Assembly (NCBI GenBank): GCA_034359265.1
Contig: CP136892.1
Coordinates: 10,774,501 to 10,838,500, forward strand
DNA length: 64,000 nucleotides
DNA from: Canna indica
Lineage: Eukaryota; Streptophyta; Magnoliopsida; Zingiberales; Cannaceae
Direction of reading: 5' to 3'
Positions within the stretch are counted from its first letter, which is position 1; each line of letters starts with the position of its first letter. Of this stretch, positions 23,177 to 34,600 are shown piece by piece. The notes under the pieces are model-generated. The model was not told where the DNA came from and did no database searches. It saw only the letters and a list, made by a program, of their open reading frames with translations. The translations under genes were made by a program, and so were the position numbers.

Positions 23177-23761
23177 ATGTCAACCCAGCGGAGCAAGCTC
23201 GCGGCGCAGAGCCCTGCGGCGGTCGACGTTGGCTGCAGCTGCCGAAGGCCAAAGCTTCCGTCTTTCTTCTCCCCGTCGCCGAAACCCAACCACCCCGGGC
23301 CCCCCAGCCTCCGTTCCCCTTCCACCACCACTTGGGAAAGCAGCCGCGCCTCCGTCGCCACCGCAAACTCCTCCTCCTCCTCCTCCTCCTCGTCCCGAAA
23401 CGGAAACTACACGTCCTCGCTGTCCCCTGAACTCTACCCGCCGGAGACCGCGACGAGTAATCACAGCGCGGCATCTGGGGCGAGGAAGGGTGCGCTGGAG
23501 GGGAGCGTGGCGGTGGCGATCGAGTCGTCGGATCCGTACGTCGACTTCCGGGATTCGATGCTGCAGATGGTCGTGGAGATGGAGATCTACGCGTGGGAGG
23601 ATCTCTGCGACCTCCTGCATCGCTTCCTCACCCTAAACGCGCCTCGTTACCATCACGTCATCTTCCGGGCCTTCTCTCGGGTCTACCGCGTCCTCTTCTC
23701 GGCCTCCGGCTCCTCCGCCGCCGCCTCTACTTCCGTTTCCACACCCCACCGCTGTCGTTGA
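23177..23761 (+). CDS. OVATE family protein, OFP6-like
   Basis: A 194-residue protein with the C-terminal OVATE domain at about residues 113-174: VAIESSDPYVDFRDSMLQM, then AWEDLCDLLHRFLTLN and the closing VIFRAFSRVYRVLF. OVATE family proteins are nuclear transcriptional repressors that bind TALE homeodomain and TRM proteins and affect organ shape and wall formation. The N-terminus MSTQRSKL plus VGCSCRRPKL matches the OFP6/OFP8 clade (a GCGCRRPK-type motif) and supports this ATG. A poly-Ser run (about residues 64-73) and a Ser/Ala-rich tail are low-complexity. The gene is intronless, as usual for the family, and GC-rich (GC3-high), unlike the AT-rich flanks. It converges on a second OVATE gene at 25646. 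The clade assignment is from memory of motifs. Confidence 0.9.
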   Translation: MSTQRSKLAAQSPAAVDVGCSCRRPKLPSFFSPSPKPNHPGPPSLRSPSTTTWESSRASVATANSSSSSSSSSRNGNYTSSLSPELYPPETATSNHSAASGARKGALEGSVAVAIESSDPYVDFRDSMLQMVVEMEIYAWEDLCDLLHRFLTLNAPRYHHVIFRAFSRVYRVLFSASGSSAAASTSVSTPHRCR

Positions 23762-25645
23762 CCGTGGGTGGCAGAAGGCATCCAATTCAGAGACCGAGAA
23801 GAATTGGGATCCTGTCCCACCTAGCGTCACGTGTGAAAAATTCACTGGCTGATGATACGTTCTCAAATTTAAAAGAAGCTATATATATATAACAGTTTAG
23901 TACATATTTTGTTTTTGTTCTTAATTACAGCATACAGGAAGTCCTCCAGATTATGATGTAGTGAGAGGATATTTCAATGTTAATTACTTTCTTGGGAATA
24001 TATTGGAATGAATAGTTTTTCAAAAGGATTTTTTTTTTAAAAAAAAAGAACCAATGAGTGATTATATGAATTCAACAATCAATTATAAATTGCAAATATA
24101 TATATATATATAAATAGTGGTGAGAGTTGGCTTTCTTTCTTTATCAACTAAGATATGAAATAAAGATAGTTGTCCCCAATGAGATTGATGTGGACTATGG
24201 AGATACATAGTTGGCCCATTAAGTATTTAATTGCACAGGGAAATAACTGTTTGTGCAAATATATAAGACAAGATGGATTTAGAAGCTTCCCATGAACATG
24301 CAGACAAGAACCTAACTTGCACATTGGCCTAATTGTCCTTGCCCACCCCTCATTGTTCCACATGCTCTAGTCTTGCTCACAATAATTCACCAAGCTTTGT
24401 CAAGTTGCTTCCATCTATCTATCATTTAAGGCTCCTCTCATCTCATGCATCATCCATCAGCATTTCCAAGTGTCAGTCACATTTCAGATCACTTTTCTTG
24501 TTTAAGGTTCCCTAATCATGGTCACTGACAATATCATTGACATCCAATTGCCCAGCTTCTCATGAAAACAAGGCAAAGTGGACAGACTTAGTATATTAAC
24601 TATAGCAACATTCAATATACTACTTTTTCAACAATTAATTAAAAATTCCATTAGAGGCATTTTTCACCAATCCCCAACCAAATTAAGAAGACAATCATAT
24701 TTTAACATATGATCATACAAAGGGAGATTTAAAATTGACATATTAATTAAATGGGTGGTAAATTGCAACTGATTAATTATCCTGGTTTTTATTGTGAAGA
24801 TAAATCTCAAGCATCTCTATCCTTTCATTTTTTGTAAGTACTGATAATATAATATAGTACATCAAGAAAATTAAATAATATGCATTTATCCAGCAACCAT
24901 TGAGAAGGATGTGAGCCAATTACAATGATGTGATGCATCATCCCACCTGTGGCTGAGATGTACAGTTAATTAGACTACAAGCTGTGCCAATTGCTGTCAT
25001 GATCTGGTCCAAAGCTCAAGTGTCCATTTGGCTTCCTCTACTAGAATTATTACTTGTCATGGGGGATATAGCATCTATAATTTGGGCACAACTGTTATGT
25101 GGCTGCCCTCTATATCTATAAGAGGACACACCAAGCTGACTTTTCATTCATTGAATGGAAAAGATATCAACTGTGCTATCTAATTCATGTCCTTGCTCCA
25201 CTAATATAAACAGCATGACATTGTATTATATCTCCAATATCTACTTCATTAAAAGGGTGCAATTTTACATACAGGAAATTAACAATAGAATGAAAGGAAG
25301 TTAACTTTTTTATTATCTATAAAAGTCTTTTTTTCTTTTTCCTAAACAATGGAAAAAATGATTTCAAACTCTTTTTCTTCATCTCACTTTTGATTTTTCT
25401 TAAATAATTTTTTTTCAGAAAATTGCTAAAAAAGAAAACATATATACTCTTCCTTGGACTTTATTAATTTTGTGGTGTATATGGAGGGAGGAAGATTTAA
25501 GAGAAAATGTTTATCGATTTTGAAGTATATATAACACACCCTCAGGCTGAAGGAATTAACTATACAATATCAATTCTATATCTGTACTTACATAGAAAAA
25601 GACCATACATGATAATAATACATATGTCTTCTTGAACTCAGCGAG
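23762..25645. other. Interval between the two OVATE genes
   Basis: Holds the 3' flanks of both genes. There is an (AT)n tract near 24098-24112 and T-rich runs at 25310-25430. No further gene, RNA gene or element recognised. Confidence 0.5.
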
Positions 25646-26317
25646 TTAACTCGACTCACTTCCTTCCTCAATCCCAACTGAATTCGAAGAAGACGAAGAA
25701 GATGGATCAAGCGGAGAAGGAGAAGAAATGCCCACGAGCAGATCCGCGAAGGCTCCCACTATGAAACCATGCGTCTTCTTCCCGTTCACCCTCAGATACC
25801 AAAGCAGCAGCTCCTCCAGCTTCTCCCATTCCCTCAGCCCATGCGCCTCCACCATCTCCTCCATCGACCGCAGGAAGTCGCGGTACGGGTCCTCCGACTC
25901 CAGCGACAGCACCATGCTGTCCTCGAAGGGGACCACCTCGGAGCCGGCGCCAGCGGCGCCGGCAGCGCCCGCCTTCGCCTGCTCGAGTATCGAGCTGGTG
26001 CTTCCGGCCCCGGGCTCGTCGAAGAAGAGCCGGTCAGACTGCTGCCGGCGCACCACCGTCTCCAGCGAGGCCCGGGCGGCGGCGGAGTCGTCGGACACCG
26101 TGGAGAAGCTCTCGTGGTCCTCGGACGAGTAGGTGAAGCAGGACTCGGCGGAGTCGAAGTAGGCCGAGTTGACGGTCTTGTAGAGAGCGTGGCCGCCGTC
26201 GACGTGGCGGAAGGAGTCGGTCTTCGGGTTGTTGCAGGCAGGCCACGGCCATGAAGGGTAAAAGGAAGGCTTTGGTTTGAACAAGAAGGAGGACAAGCCG
26301 AGCTTCTTCTTGCCCAT
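25646..26317 (-). CDS. OVATE family protein, OFP13/15/16/18-like
   Basis: A 223-residue protein starting MGKKKLGLSSFLFK. A longer reading from an ATG at 26386 adds 23 residues unlike the family, whose members in this clade start MGKK(M/K)...FLFK. A WPWPACNNPKTDSFR motif and KTVNSAYFDS follow (about residues 22-52), both typical of the clade. The OVATE domain spans about 137-195: LESEDPYRDFLRSMEEMVE, then WEKLEELLLWYLRVN and FIVGAFADLLV. A Gly/Ala linker and a poly-Ser tail are low-complexity. The expected role is nuclear repression through TALE-class partners; this is family knowledge. It is intronless and GC-rich. It converges with the OFP6-like gene 1.9 kb away. Confidence 0.9.
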   Translation of the reverse strand: MGKKKLGLSSFLFKPKPSFYPSWPWPACNNPKTDSFRHVDGGHALYKTVNSAYFDSAESCFTYSSEDHESFSTVSDDSAAARASLETVVRRQQSDRLFFDEPGAGSTSSILEQAKAGAAGAAGAGSEVVPFEDSMVLSLESEDPYRDFLRSMEEMVEAHGLREWEKLEELLLWYLRVNGKKTHGFIVGAFADLLVGISSPSPLDPSSSSSSNSVGIEEGSESS

Positions 26318-26426
26318 CGTGTATCTCCTCTTAGCTCGAGAGAGAGGAGGGGGAGTTTTGAAATCGTCCGTTGCGGGGTGTGGCATGCATTAATGGAGGG
26401 GAGAATAATTTGAAGGCACTAGTTTG

Positions 26427-26428
<2 letters not shown>

Positions 26429-26458
<30 letters not shown>
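26429..26458. repeat. (GA)n microsatellite in the OVATE gene 5' region
   Basis: About 14 GA units, roughly 110 bases upstream of the chosen ATG of the minus-strand OVATE gene, so in its probable 5' UTR or core promoter. On the coding strand it reads (CT)n/(TC)n, a common feature of plant 5' leaders. A TATTTAAT word on the minus strand near 26508 could be the TATA box. Confidence 0.75.
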
Positions 26459-26460
<2 letters not shown>

Positions 26461-27369
26461 CAGTCATGTGAGCATTAATTGTAGGGTTGGGGATTTGCAT
26501 TGGGTATTAAATACATCTCATTGAATTGAGGGAACTGAATTTAGAATTTAGAGAAATTATATTTATATTTATAATTTAGGCAAATAATTTACATTTATTT
26601 ATTTATTTTATGACAATTAGACAAGTTTGTCGAAATTTAGGCATGATTATTTTACACTATAATAACAAGTCACACATAGTTTGGAATATTTATGGTAATT
26701 GTGATGCTGCCAAATTTCTACTACATAATTGTTGTGAGAACTCATACATAGTTCATTCCACATTTTTGGATCTTTTCGGCCTAACTGAGTTGATTGGACC
26801 GGACCGAGCAGCTCTACGAGCCGTCCACGTGGGTTTTATGATTTATTAAGATAAATTTAAATATGTTGCTAAAGTGTTAGGCCAATTCTTTTAGGTTGGA
26901 AGTGAGTGCAGTCATTTTGACCAATTAATCTGGAAGAGGAAGACAATTTTTGCAGTCCCTGAGAAGGTGACCGCTTTCTTGTACGTCACTACAATATTAA
27001 ATGCATTGAGGGAACTTGTGAAATTAATAAATATTACATTAGCTTCGCTTTCTTGTATCCATTTATTACCGAGTAGAATTTGTCTTTCTTATTTGATTGG
27101 TATAACACATGAAGGAAGTTGCAATCAAAACATTATTTTTCATGTCAACCAAAACATGATCTATGTGCAGTGGTTATCAAGAATCATCATCAACTGATGG
27201 CTCTGATTCAACATTCAATTAGTATTAATGTGGAACAAATATTGAAGATGTCGAAAATGAAATGATCTGATATATCCAGGCAATTTTCATGATCAGAAGA
27301 ATATGGTGATCGATGGCAGAGCTAGAAAATTCACCATATATTAATTGCTTCATCTCACTCTAACATAAC
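26459..27369. other. Upstream region of the minus-strand OVATE gene
   Basis: No coding sequence supported. A CCACGTGG G-box-like word occurs at about 26827. Short open frames at 26610-26849 and 26967-27197 have no recognisable domain. Confidence 0.4.
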
Positions 27370-28505
27370 TAGGGGTATGCATGAGTACCGGATAGATCTG
27401 GAATTGATTGGAACATACCTGATCGGGTAGATTTCGAATAGATCCGAATTAAATTCAGATAGGGTCCGGAATAAAAATTAAGAAATCGATTAAAATTGAT
27501 TCCGGGTCGAACACATCGGGTACCGAGAATCGGAACCGGTACCCCAAACTTGTACCTTGGAACATGTTCATTTATAGGTTACAACAAGGTATCATGTTGG
27601 AATCTGTTCTGGAATATATTTTGGAACATGTTGGAATCTGTTCATGCTTGAGGGTTGGGGCCTTTTGGTCCGGTTCGGTGTCTCTCCGTATCTAGTTTGA
27701 CGCCGGAGGGGAGGGAGGGAGGACCTATAAAAGACACTCCGACGTCAAGTCAGTGAGACTCCAAGGTGGAGGTAATGGAAATTGGAATTAGAGTTACCTA
27801 AGGTGCGCCGTATCTATATTTATTGCAGGTGGAGGTGATGACATCGTCCGAATATCTCATGGTGATATTCTCTAGAATGGGTCGAGGTTGATCCCGGAGA
27901 TGACATGCTCGTAATGGCGCATCTCTCCTGATAAGGTAGGATGTGAGTATCCTTATATAGCCAAGTGGGTAGGGATGACAATTCAAATCGGTTAACCGAT
28001 TAACCGAACCGCAAAATCCGATTTTGGATAGTGGATTTGCGATTCGGTTTCAGTTTCGAATAGTAAAAACCAAAAACCATTTAAAATCGGTTCGGTTTCG
28101 GTTATCGAGTCTCGGTTAACCGGTAATCGAAACCGGTTATATATTCGGTTTCGGTTACCATTTTTTTACGATTAATCGATATCCGAAACCGATTTTGTTT
28201 TTAATCTTTGAACCAGTTATCCGTTTACTATCGATTTTTTACGATTAACCGGTATTCGAAACTGGTTTTGTTATTAATCTTTGAATCAGTTATCTGTTTA
28301 CTACCGATTAACCGATTAGTAAACAGATAATCGGTTTTATCCGAATCGAAAAATTCAATTTTGGTTATCCACAGATAATCGAAATCGAGCCGGTTTCGGT
28401 TTTAGATTTAGGCTTTTGAAACCAACCGGTTTCGATTAGCGGGTTTGGAAATCGATTTCGGTTTCGGTTAACCTCCAAAAGTGCGGTTAACCGAACCGTT
28501 GCCAT

Positions 28506-29921
28506 TGTTGGCTTTAGATTTTCAACCTTAGTCTTAATCTCGGTTTTGATGATTTTGATGATAACAAACATGAGACTAATGATTTCATTGAGAATATCTT
28601 CAGGTTCCATATCAGTAGCGTTCGATGTCCTCGATCGGAAAAATAGGAGAAATCGAAAATCGGAAGGACATTGATCCTCGCGCTCGGGTTCGTCGCGGAA
28701 GTTTCTCGAAGATCGACGAGTGCACCAAAGTCGTATTGGACGGGCTTAAAGATCACATGAAAGCTCTCCATGTTGATGCTCATTGAAAACTAGAACCCGA
28801 AAACGAAGCGCGAACAGTAGCCTTGTCGGTTGATCGAACTCTGCATAAAACAGGCAGTGGCTACTTCGGTCGACCGACAAAGGCCTAAAATGGGCAGTAG
28901 CCGTAGCGGTCGACCGATCGATCGACAAGAGTAAAAAAATCACGCGGCGCGCGATCTTGGCTTCCTTGCGTCGGTCGACCGATGGGTCGACCGAATTGAG
29001 GGAATGAACAGTCGCGTCTGGGCGGTCGACCCGTCGGTCGACCGACCACAGACAGAAGTGCAGCGACCGATCGACCAATCGACCGGCGGCCTGCAACGGA
29101 TAGAAAACTATCCGTTGAGTTGCAGTTTCTTCTGTAGGATATAAATATACCCTCATATACTTCATTTAACCTTCTTCTCTCATTCTTATAGAAATTTTTG
29201 AGCATCCAAGAGAGAGATAAAAGCCTTCCAAAAGGGATTAGTGCTTGCGGTCAATTTTTTGGCGTCAAATTCTTGCGCACACTCTGCTCCTCAACTCGGG
29301 CTTCAACTCAAGCTCTACTACTAGGCGAGTTGGAGGTTCCAAGGCTTGGAAAAGAGCACGATTTCTTGGTTTCATTTCAAGCACTTTTCAATTGTATTTT
29401 AACTATTATTTGTATTTGTTTTTATTTGTGCGTGTGAAGACCAGGTGTTTGGTCTTGAGTATATAAGTGGTTACTTGATGTTAGGTGTAAAACCACTTTT
29501 GTAAATTTAGTATTTACTAGGATTAGCTTAGTTGTCCCTTAGGGTTGAGGTGGAAGAGGACTCTCGATAAGAAGGCAGTGACTTCCGGGTGTGGAAGTGC
29601 CTTAGGTCGAGAGTGCGTCTCTTCGGTGAAAAGTCCTCTGTGTAAGGGAAACGTAAGTTAATCTAGTAAAACTAATTTGGAAATCCTAAGCGGGATGCTT
29701 AGATAGTGGAGTAGGCATTGAGGCCGAACCACTATAAATACTTGTGTTTGCTTTGTTTCATTTTGCTATGCTTTAATTGCTTAATCATTTATTGCTTCCA
29801 CATATAATCATTGAATCGCAAATTGCCTAAACAAGTTATCAAACGATTAAAATCGAATTTAGGCGATTGTTATTAGTAAACACACTATTCACCCCCCTCT
29901 AGTGTCGCCATTTCGCCTACA
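28506..29921 (+). repeat. Complete solo LTR of a Copia-type element, inner layer
   Basis: Starts TGTTGGCTTTAG, ends CGCCTACA (a TG...CA LTR), and is flanked by the 5-bp duplication GCCAT (28501-28505 and 29922-29926). It is 1416 bases long with no internal domain, so it arose by LTR-LTR recombination. The first part resembles the Copia LTR copies at 14881 and 18877 (TGTTGGC, GATGATAACAAACAT, CAGTAGCCTTGTC). The second half resembles the LTR at 1-1515. It thus links both relatives and shows that the 388-bp copies are truncated. Confidence 0.9.
28820..29149 (+). promoter_or_regulatory. LTR U3 array of GGTCGACCG words and TATA box
   Basis: Between 28825 and 29085 there are about a dozen overlapping GGTCGACCG, CGACCGATCGATCG or GACCGACC words, many of them perfect palindromes. 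A TATA box TATAAATATA sits at 29140-29149. Direct repetition of a palindrome just upstream of TATA suggests binding sites for a dimeric factor; that is inference. Confidence 0.45.
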
Positions 29922-30330
29922 GCCATCCTTACAAGTGGGGTCCCAGGGTAGAGTCGCTTGGTCTGACTCAGATTCTGATTCAGGGGCATAGTTGGGTGGA
30001 GCCCACTCGGTGGAGCCGCTTAGTTTGGCCTGAAATAAGATGGTGGGGCGCTACTGGGTCTAATCTGATCAGACCCAATAGTCTTAGTCCAGTTAATAAC
30101 CTCTGGAACTTGTTTTAGAATCTGTTCTGAAATCTGTACACTGGAACGTATTCATTTACAAGTTCCAATAGAGTACTCAGAATCTGAATGTGATTTCGAG
30201 TAGGATCCCATTCTAGATTCCAACATGGTAGGATCCGATTTCAAAATTTGAGAATCAGTCCTATACATGATAAGATTCGGGTATTATAAAAAATACAGAA
30301 TATCCGAACTCGCTCACCCATAAACATAAC

Positions 30331-31028
30331 CACACAACGTGTGTTTGTCTGGTCATCCAACTACGTACAGGAATTTCAATGTATACGTCACATCTTACAT
30401 ATCATCTCATTATCAATTAATTAAAGTATTAAATCATATTTTTTAACTCGATTATCTCTAGTATAATCACATCCTGTGATTTTATATTTTTGTTAAAAAA
30501 AATACTACTTAATAAATAATTAACTAAGCCTAATTTTCATCTTACAACAATAAAGGCAAATTACAAAAACACGCCTCACGTTTTAAATTTTTTTGAAAAA
30601 CTTCATTCATTTTTTTTAAAACATATATACAACTCCCTGCAATATTAACTTATATTCAGGGACGTCCTCGTTGAAATGTTATAGTCTGATACAAATTCGT
30701 CAGTGTACTTGTGTTTCTATGCTATTAAAAATCACACCAACGCATTCTTCATTTCCATCGATCCTAATCTGATTCAACGTTCCGTGCGGTGTTTTAAACA
30801 TGTTAATATCCAGGAGGAGGAAGATGCATGTACGTTTGTTGGGAAAACAACAACAATAGACTATAATATGAAGTATAGAAAATAGACTTTTAGCTCCAAT
30901 CGTTTGTTGGGAAAACAACAACAATAATAATTTTAAAAGGCCGCAGACGCATGTTAAGTATTAAATACTTAAACGTAATACATCTTAAATATATATAAAA
31001 AACATCATTTAAAGTTTCATTAATATAT
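30331..31028. other. Non-coding interval
   Basis: AT-rich. The phrase GTTTGTTGGGAAAACAACAA recurs at 30833 and 30901 (direct copies), each containing the inverted pair TTGTTG/CAACAA. No gene supported. Confidence 0.4.
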
Positions 31029-31037
31029 AAATTATAG

Positions 31038-31456
31038 AGTTAAATATCCCCAAAAAAATACGAACTTCGGATATTTTCTCATTTTTAGCATAAACTTTTT
31101 CTGTTAATAAAAAAATACACAAACTTTGATTCCGTCATCCTGTTTAGCACGCACCGTCATTTCTGACGATTTTTGCTAACATGATCATTAACGACGACGA
31201 CGTGACAAGTTACTTTGCCAACGTGGCATATAATTTCAACGGACGAGTAAAGGATAACATAAAATTACGAAATTATCCAGCTCCGATGCTAATATTTTTT
31301 GAAACGATGACGGACAAAATGATAATGTTCTCCTCTCTAAATTGGGCGTGCTCGATGCCTTAGTCCTTATTTTACATGCTCGCCTGCTCGAAGACTGCGA
31401 AGAGGAAGATTTTTGTCGCCTTTGTCGCCGGATTAGGGCACGAAGGGACGAGCGGT
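31038..31456 (+). repeat. Left TIR of the MULE
   Basis: About 419 bases, inverted and similar to 35996-36447. It includes the 'tacgaacttcgg' outer segment and ends in a GC-richer part with GGATTAGGGCACGAAGGGAC. The divergence between arms is moderate, fitting an old insertion. Confidence 0.85.
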
Positions 31457-31625
31457 AGGAACATTGCGAAGCTATCCAAAAACAACATGTATATTTTTGG
31501 TTTCTTTCGCATATGCAATCTTTTTTTTAAAATCCATATGTTGTGGTCTTAATATACATGTGAATTCATTTTTTTCATTATTTTTTCACTCTTTGTCATC
31601 TGTCGCATATTCATTTTCATGTAGG

Positions 31626-34600
31626 ATGAAAAATTTTGAGATTGTAATACATCATGATGGTCAAATGATTTTTGAACCCCATGTACGCTATGTGGGGGGT
31701 AAACTGCTCTTAGTCAGAGACATCTGATATGATTTCAAATATAGTTACATTGTTTGACATGAGACTCTTGGTAGAGACATTAGGTTACTCTCGAACTAAA
31801 TTGTGGTACAAAGACCCTAAGAAGTCCTTATCTTCTGGACTGGTGGAGATAAAGACAAAAATTGAAGTTAATGAGATGTGTAAATTGACGATAAGTTATG
31901 GGTCTATACACTTCTATTCAGAAGGAGTTAGAGACTACGCATTGAGAAAAAATAAACTAGAAGATGCTCTCAAAAATCAGAACCAGAATGAGAATTTAGA
32001 GCTTGATCATGAAGGAGTTAACCAGGATGAGGCTCTTGAACATACTGATTTTGATGGAGATGATGACACAAGTGATGAGGATGATGAGGAATACAGAATA
32101 ATGATTAGCAAGGTACTAGTGGTGGAGGAGATGAGCACAGGGAAGATGAGCAAGATATCAATGATAGAAGAGATCAGCACAGTAAAGATGAGCAATATAC
32201 CAGTGGTGGAGGAGATATATCAGCACAGGAAAGTTGAGGGTGTGAACAATGATTCATCAAGTTTTGATGAATCATCAAGTGATACTTCAACTGAATGAGT
32301 GCAGACACCTAATAGTAGTGATGATGAAGATATAAAAAAAATAAGAAAATCGAAGGGTAAATGATTTAGGGGCAAATAATTTGAAGAATTTTATCTTAAC
32401 ATGAGGTTTGAGTCAGTAGGACAGTTCAGGCAAGCTGTTCAAGACTATGCTTTGAAGAATGAGAAGGCTATTAAGTTTACTAGGTCTGGTGAGAAAAATA
32501 TAGAGGCTAGGTGTAGTGCCAAATGTCATTGTAGGATTTATGGAAGCTTAACACGAAGGAATGAAACATTTATGATTAAGATATATGATTCAGAGCATAA
32601 ATGCTCTAGACCAGCAAGAAACAAGCAAGCCTCATCTAAATGGCTTGCAATGCACTACATGGAAACTTTTAGGGAAAAACTAGACTGGAATGTACTTGAA
32701 ATGCAAAGGGATATTGACAAAAAATTTGCCATATTAGTCACTAAGAATGTATATTATAGAGCTAGAGCAAGGGCATTGAAAGCTTTATCAGGCTTATTGA
32801 CTGATCATTATAAGATGTTGTCATCTTATGTAGCAGAACTGAAGAAGGTGTACAAATATGAGCTATTTTTCACAATGGTTGAGGGTCATAACAGATTCAA
32901 GAGAATGTTTGATGGTTTTGATGCATTGAAAGAAGAGTTTTTGGGTGATTGTAGGCCCGTGATTTCATTGGATGAGTGCCTTTTGAAGTCAGAAGCTGGT
33001 GGCCAACTACTGTCTGCAGTTGGTAGGGATGAAAATAATCAGATGTTTCCAGTATGTTGGGCTGTGGTTTTTGATAATATTAACTGAACACTTAAGCATT
33101 GTAGATGATTTTGGATGGACAATTATAAGTGATCAGAAAAAGGTATAAGTGAACACTTAGACTTTGTTTTTTTATCTCATGTATGTATACTTTACTTATG
33201 TTTGTTTGTCTCTTATAAGGTCTTCAAAATGCAGTTAGGGCTTTTATGCATAATGGAGAACATAGAAACTGTGCAAGACATTTATATTCTAACTGTAAGA
33301 AGAAGCACATGAGTTATGCTTTGAAGAACCTTTTTTGGAAGGCTGCAAAGAGCACCACAGAAGCTCAATTCAATGAACACATGTATGAGATGAAAGTACT
33401 TTCTCAAGTTGCACATGATGATTTCATTAAAATTGATCCAGACAAGTTCTGTATGTTTAAAATCAGTACATTGCCAAAATATGAGATAATTGACTATAAC
33501 ATGTCTGAATATTTTAATGGATACATTTTGAGAGCAAGAAATAGACTTTTGATTGACATGTTAGAAGACATTAGAAGGACAATAATGAAAAGGATGGCAG
33601 ATAAGAGGGAGATGATAATGAAAAATGATGATACCATATGCCCTAAAATTAAGGAAAAAGTAGAAGAGAACAAAGTTGTTAGTGGCTTCTGCATATCATC
33701 AACACATGTTGGATATAAAAAGTTTGAGGTTAAACACATGGATAACAACTATGTTGTAGAGCTAGAACAAAATAGTTGCTCATGCAGGATGTGGGAACTT
33801 AGTGGCATCCCTTGTCCTCGTGTCATTTTATCAATTCATTGATTGGGAGAGGATCCCACAGAATATGTTCATGAATATTTTAAGAAGTCCACATACTTAA
33901 GGGCATATGAGCATCTTATTCAGCCATTAAATGTGAAAAAAATATGGGCAAAGGTTGAGTCTGAACCTATCTTACCTCCCATTGTGAGGAGACAAACAGG
34001 GAGACCAAAAAGAGCAAGGAACAAGGATATTAGTGAGAACGAGAAGGAAGAAACAAATACAACAAAGGTGAGTAAGAAGGGGGTGCAGATGAAATATACA
34101 CAGTGCAGTACATATGGTCATAACAAAAGGTCATGCAAAAATAAGGATAAAAAACCAGTATCAAGTCAACCATCATCTAGTCAGGTAACTTAATATTTGT
34201 TCGTACATGTTTACTAACAAATCTATTTTTTACAATCTATTTTCTAACAAATCTATTTTGAAACAGAGGAAGAAAAAGGGGAGACCACATAAGAACCAGG
34301 GTGCGCAATTCAATTTAGAGAACCAAGGTGTACAAATTAATTTGGAGAACCAAGATGTGCAAATCAATTTGGAGAACCAGGGTGTGCAGTCACCTGCAAA
34401 GAGACCAGGAAATACATATGTGCATGTAAGTTATGAGAAGCTTGTGCACAAGGAGAGGGCTACGACAGCAATGGGATTTGGAGTAACAATTGGCACTGAA
34501 ACAGGAAATACATATGTGCATGTAAGTTATTTAATTCCAGTTAAAAATTATAGATTTTAGTTATCTAATTCTAAGTTTCATGTAGATGCCTAATACAAAA

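Larger units (their letters stand above)
27970..29931. mobile_element. hAT MITE rich in CGGTTAACCG words, middle layer
   Basis: The left end is TAGGGATGACAATTC and the inverse of the right end is TAAGGATGGCAACGG. The direct repeat CAAGTGGG (27962-27969 and 29932-29939) flanks it, a perfect 8-bp target duplication. The body (27985-28500) consists of CGGTTTCGGTT, GGTTAACCG and ATCGGTT words in both orientations, so it can fold extensively. It was later split five bases from its right end by the solo LTR. No coding capacity. Confidence 0.85.
27370..30322. mobile_element. hAT-type non-autonomous element, outer layer of a nest
   Basis: The left end reads TAGGGGTATGCATGAGTACC. The inverse of the right end reads TATGGGTGAGCGAGTTCGG, so the ends are imperfect TIRs. 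The eight bases AACATAAC lie directly outside both ends (27362-27369 and 30323-30330), a perfect hAT-length target duplication. Without the later insertion (27970-29939 region) the element is about 1 kb. It contains GGAACATGTTCATTTATAGG near the left and a similar GGAACGTATTCATTTACAAG near the right. No transposase. Confidence 0.8.

Noticed and set aside
23180..23636. Long frames overlapping the OFP6-like gene on both strands
   Set aside because: GC-rich shadows. Only the frame 23177-23761 carries the OVATE domain and the clade N-terminus.
25728..26254. Plus-strand frames across the second OVATE gene
   Set aside because: Shadows of the minus-strand GC-rich coding sequence without any domain.
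26318..26386. 23-residue N-terminal extension of the second OVATE protein
   Set aside because: Clade members start at MGKK..FLFK; the extension has no family similarity, so the downstream ATG at 26317 was chosen.
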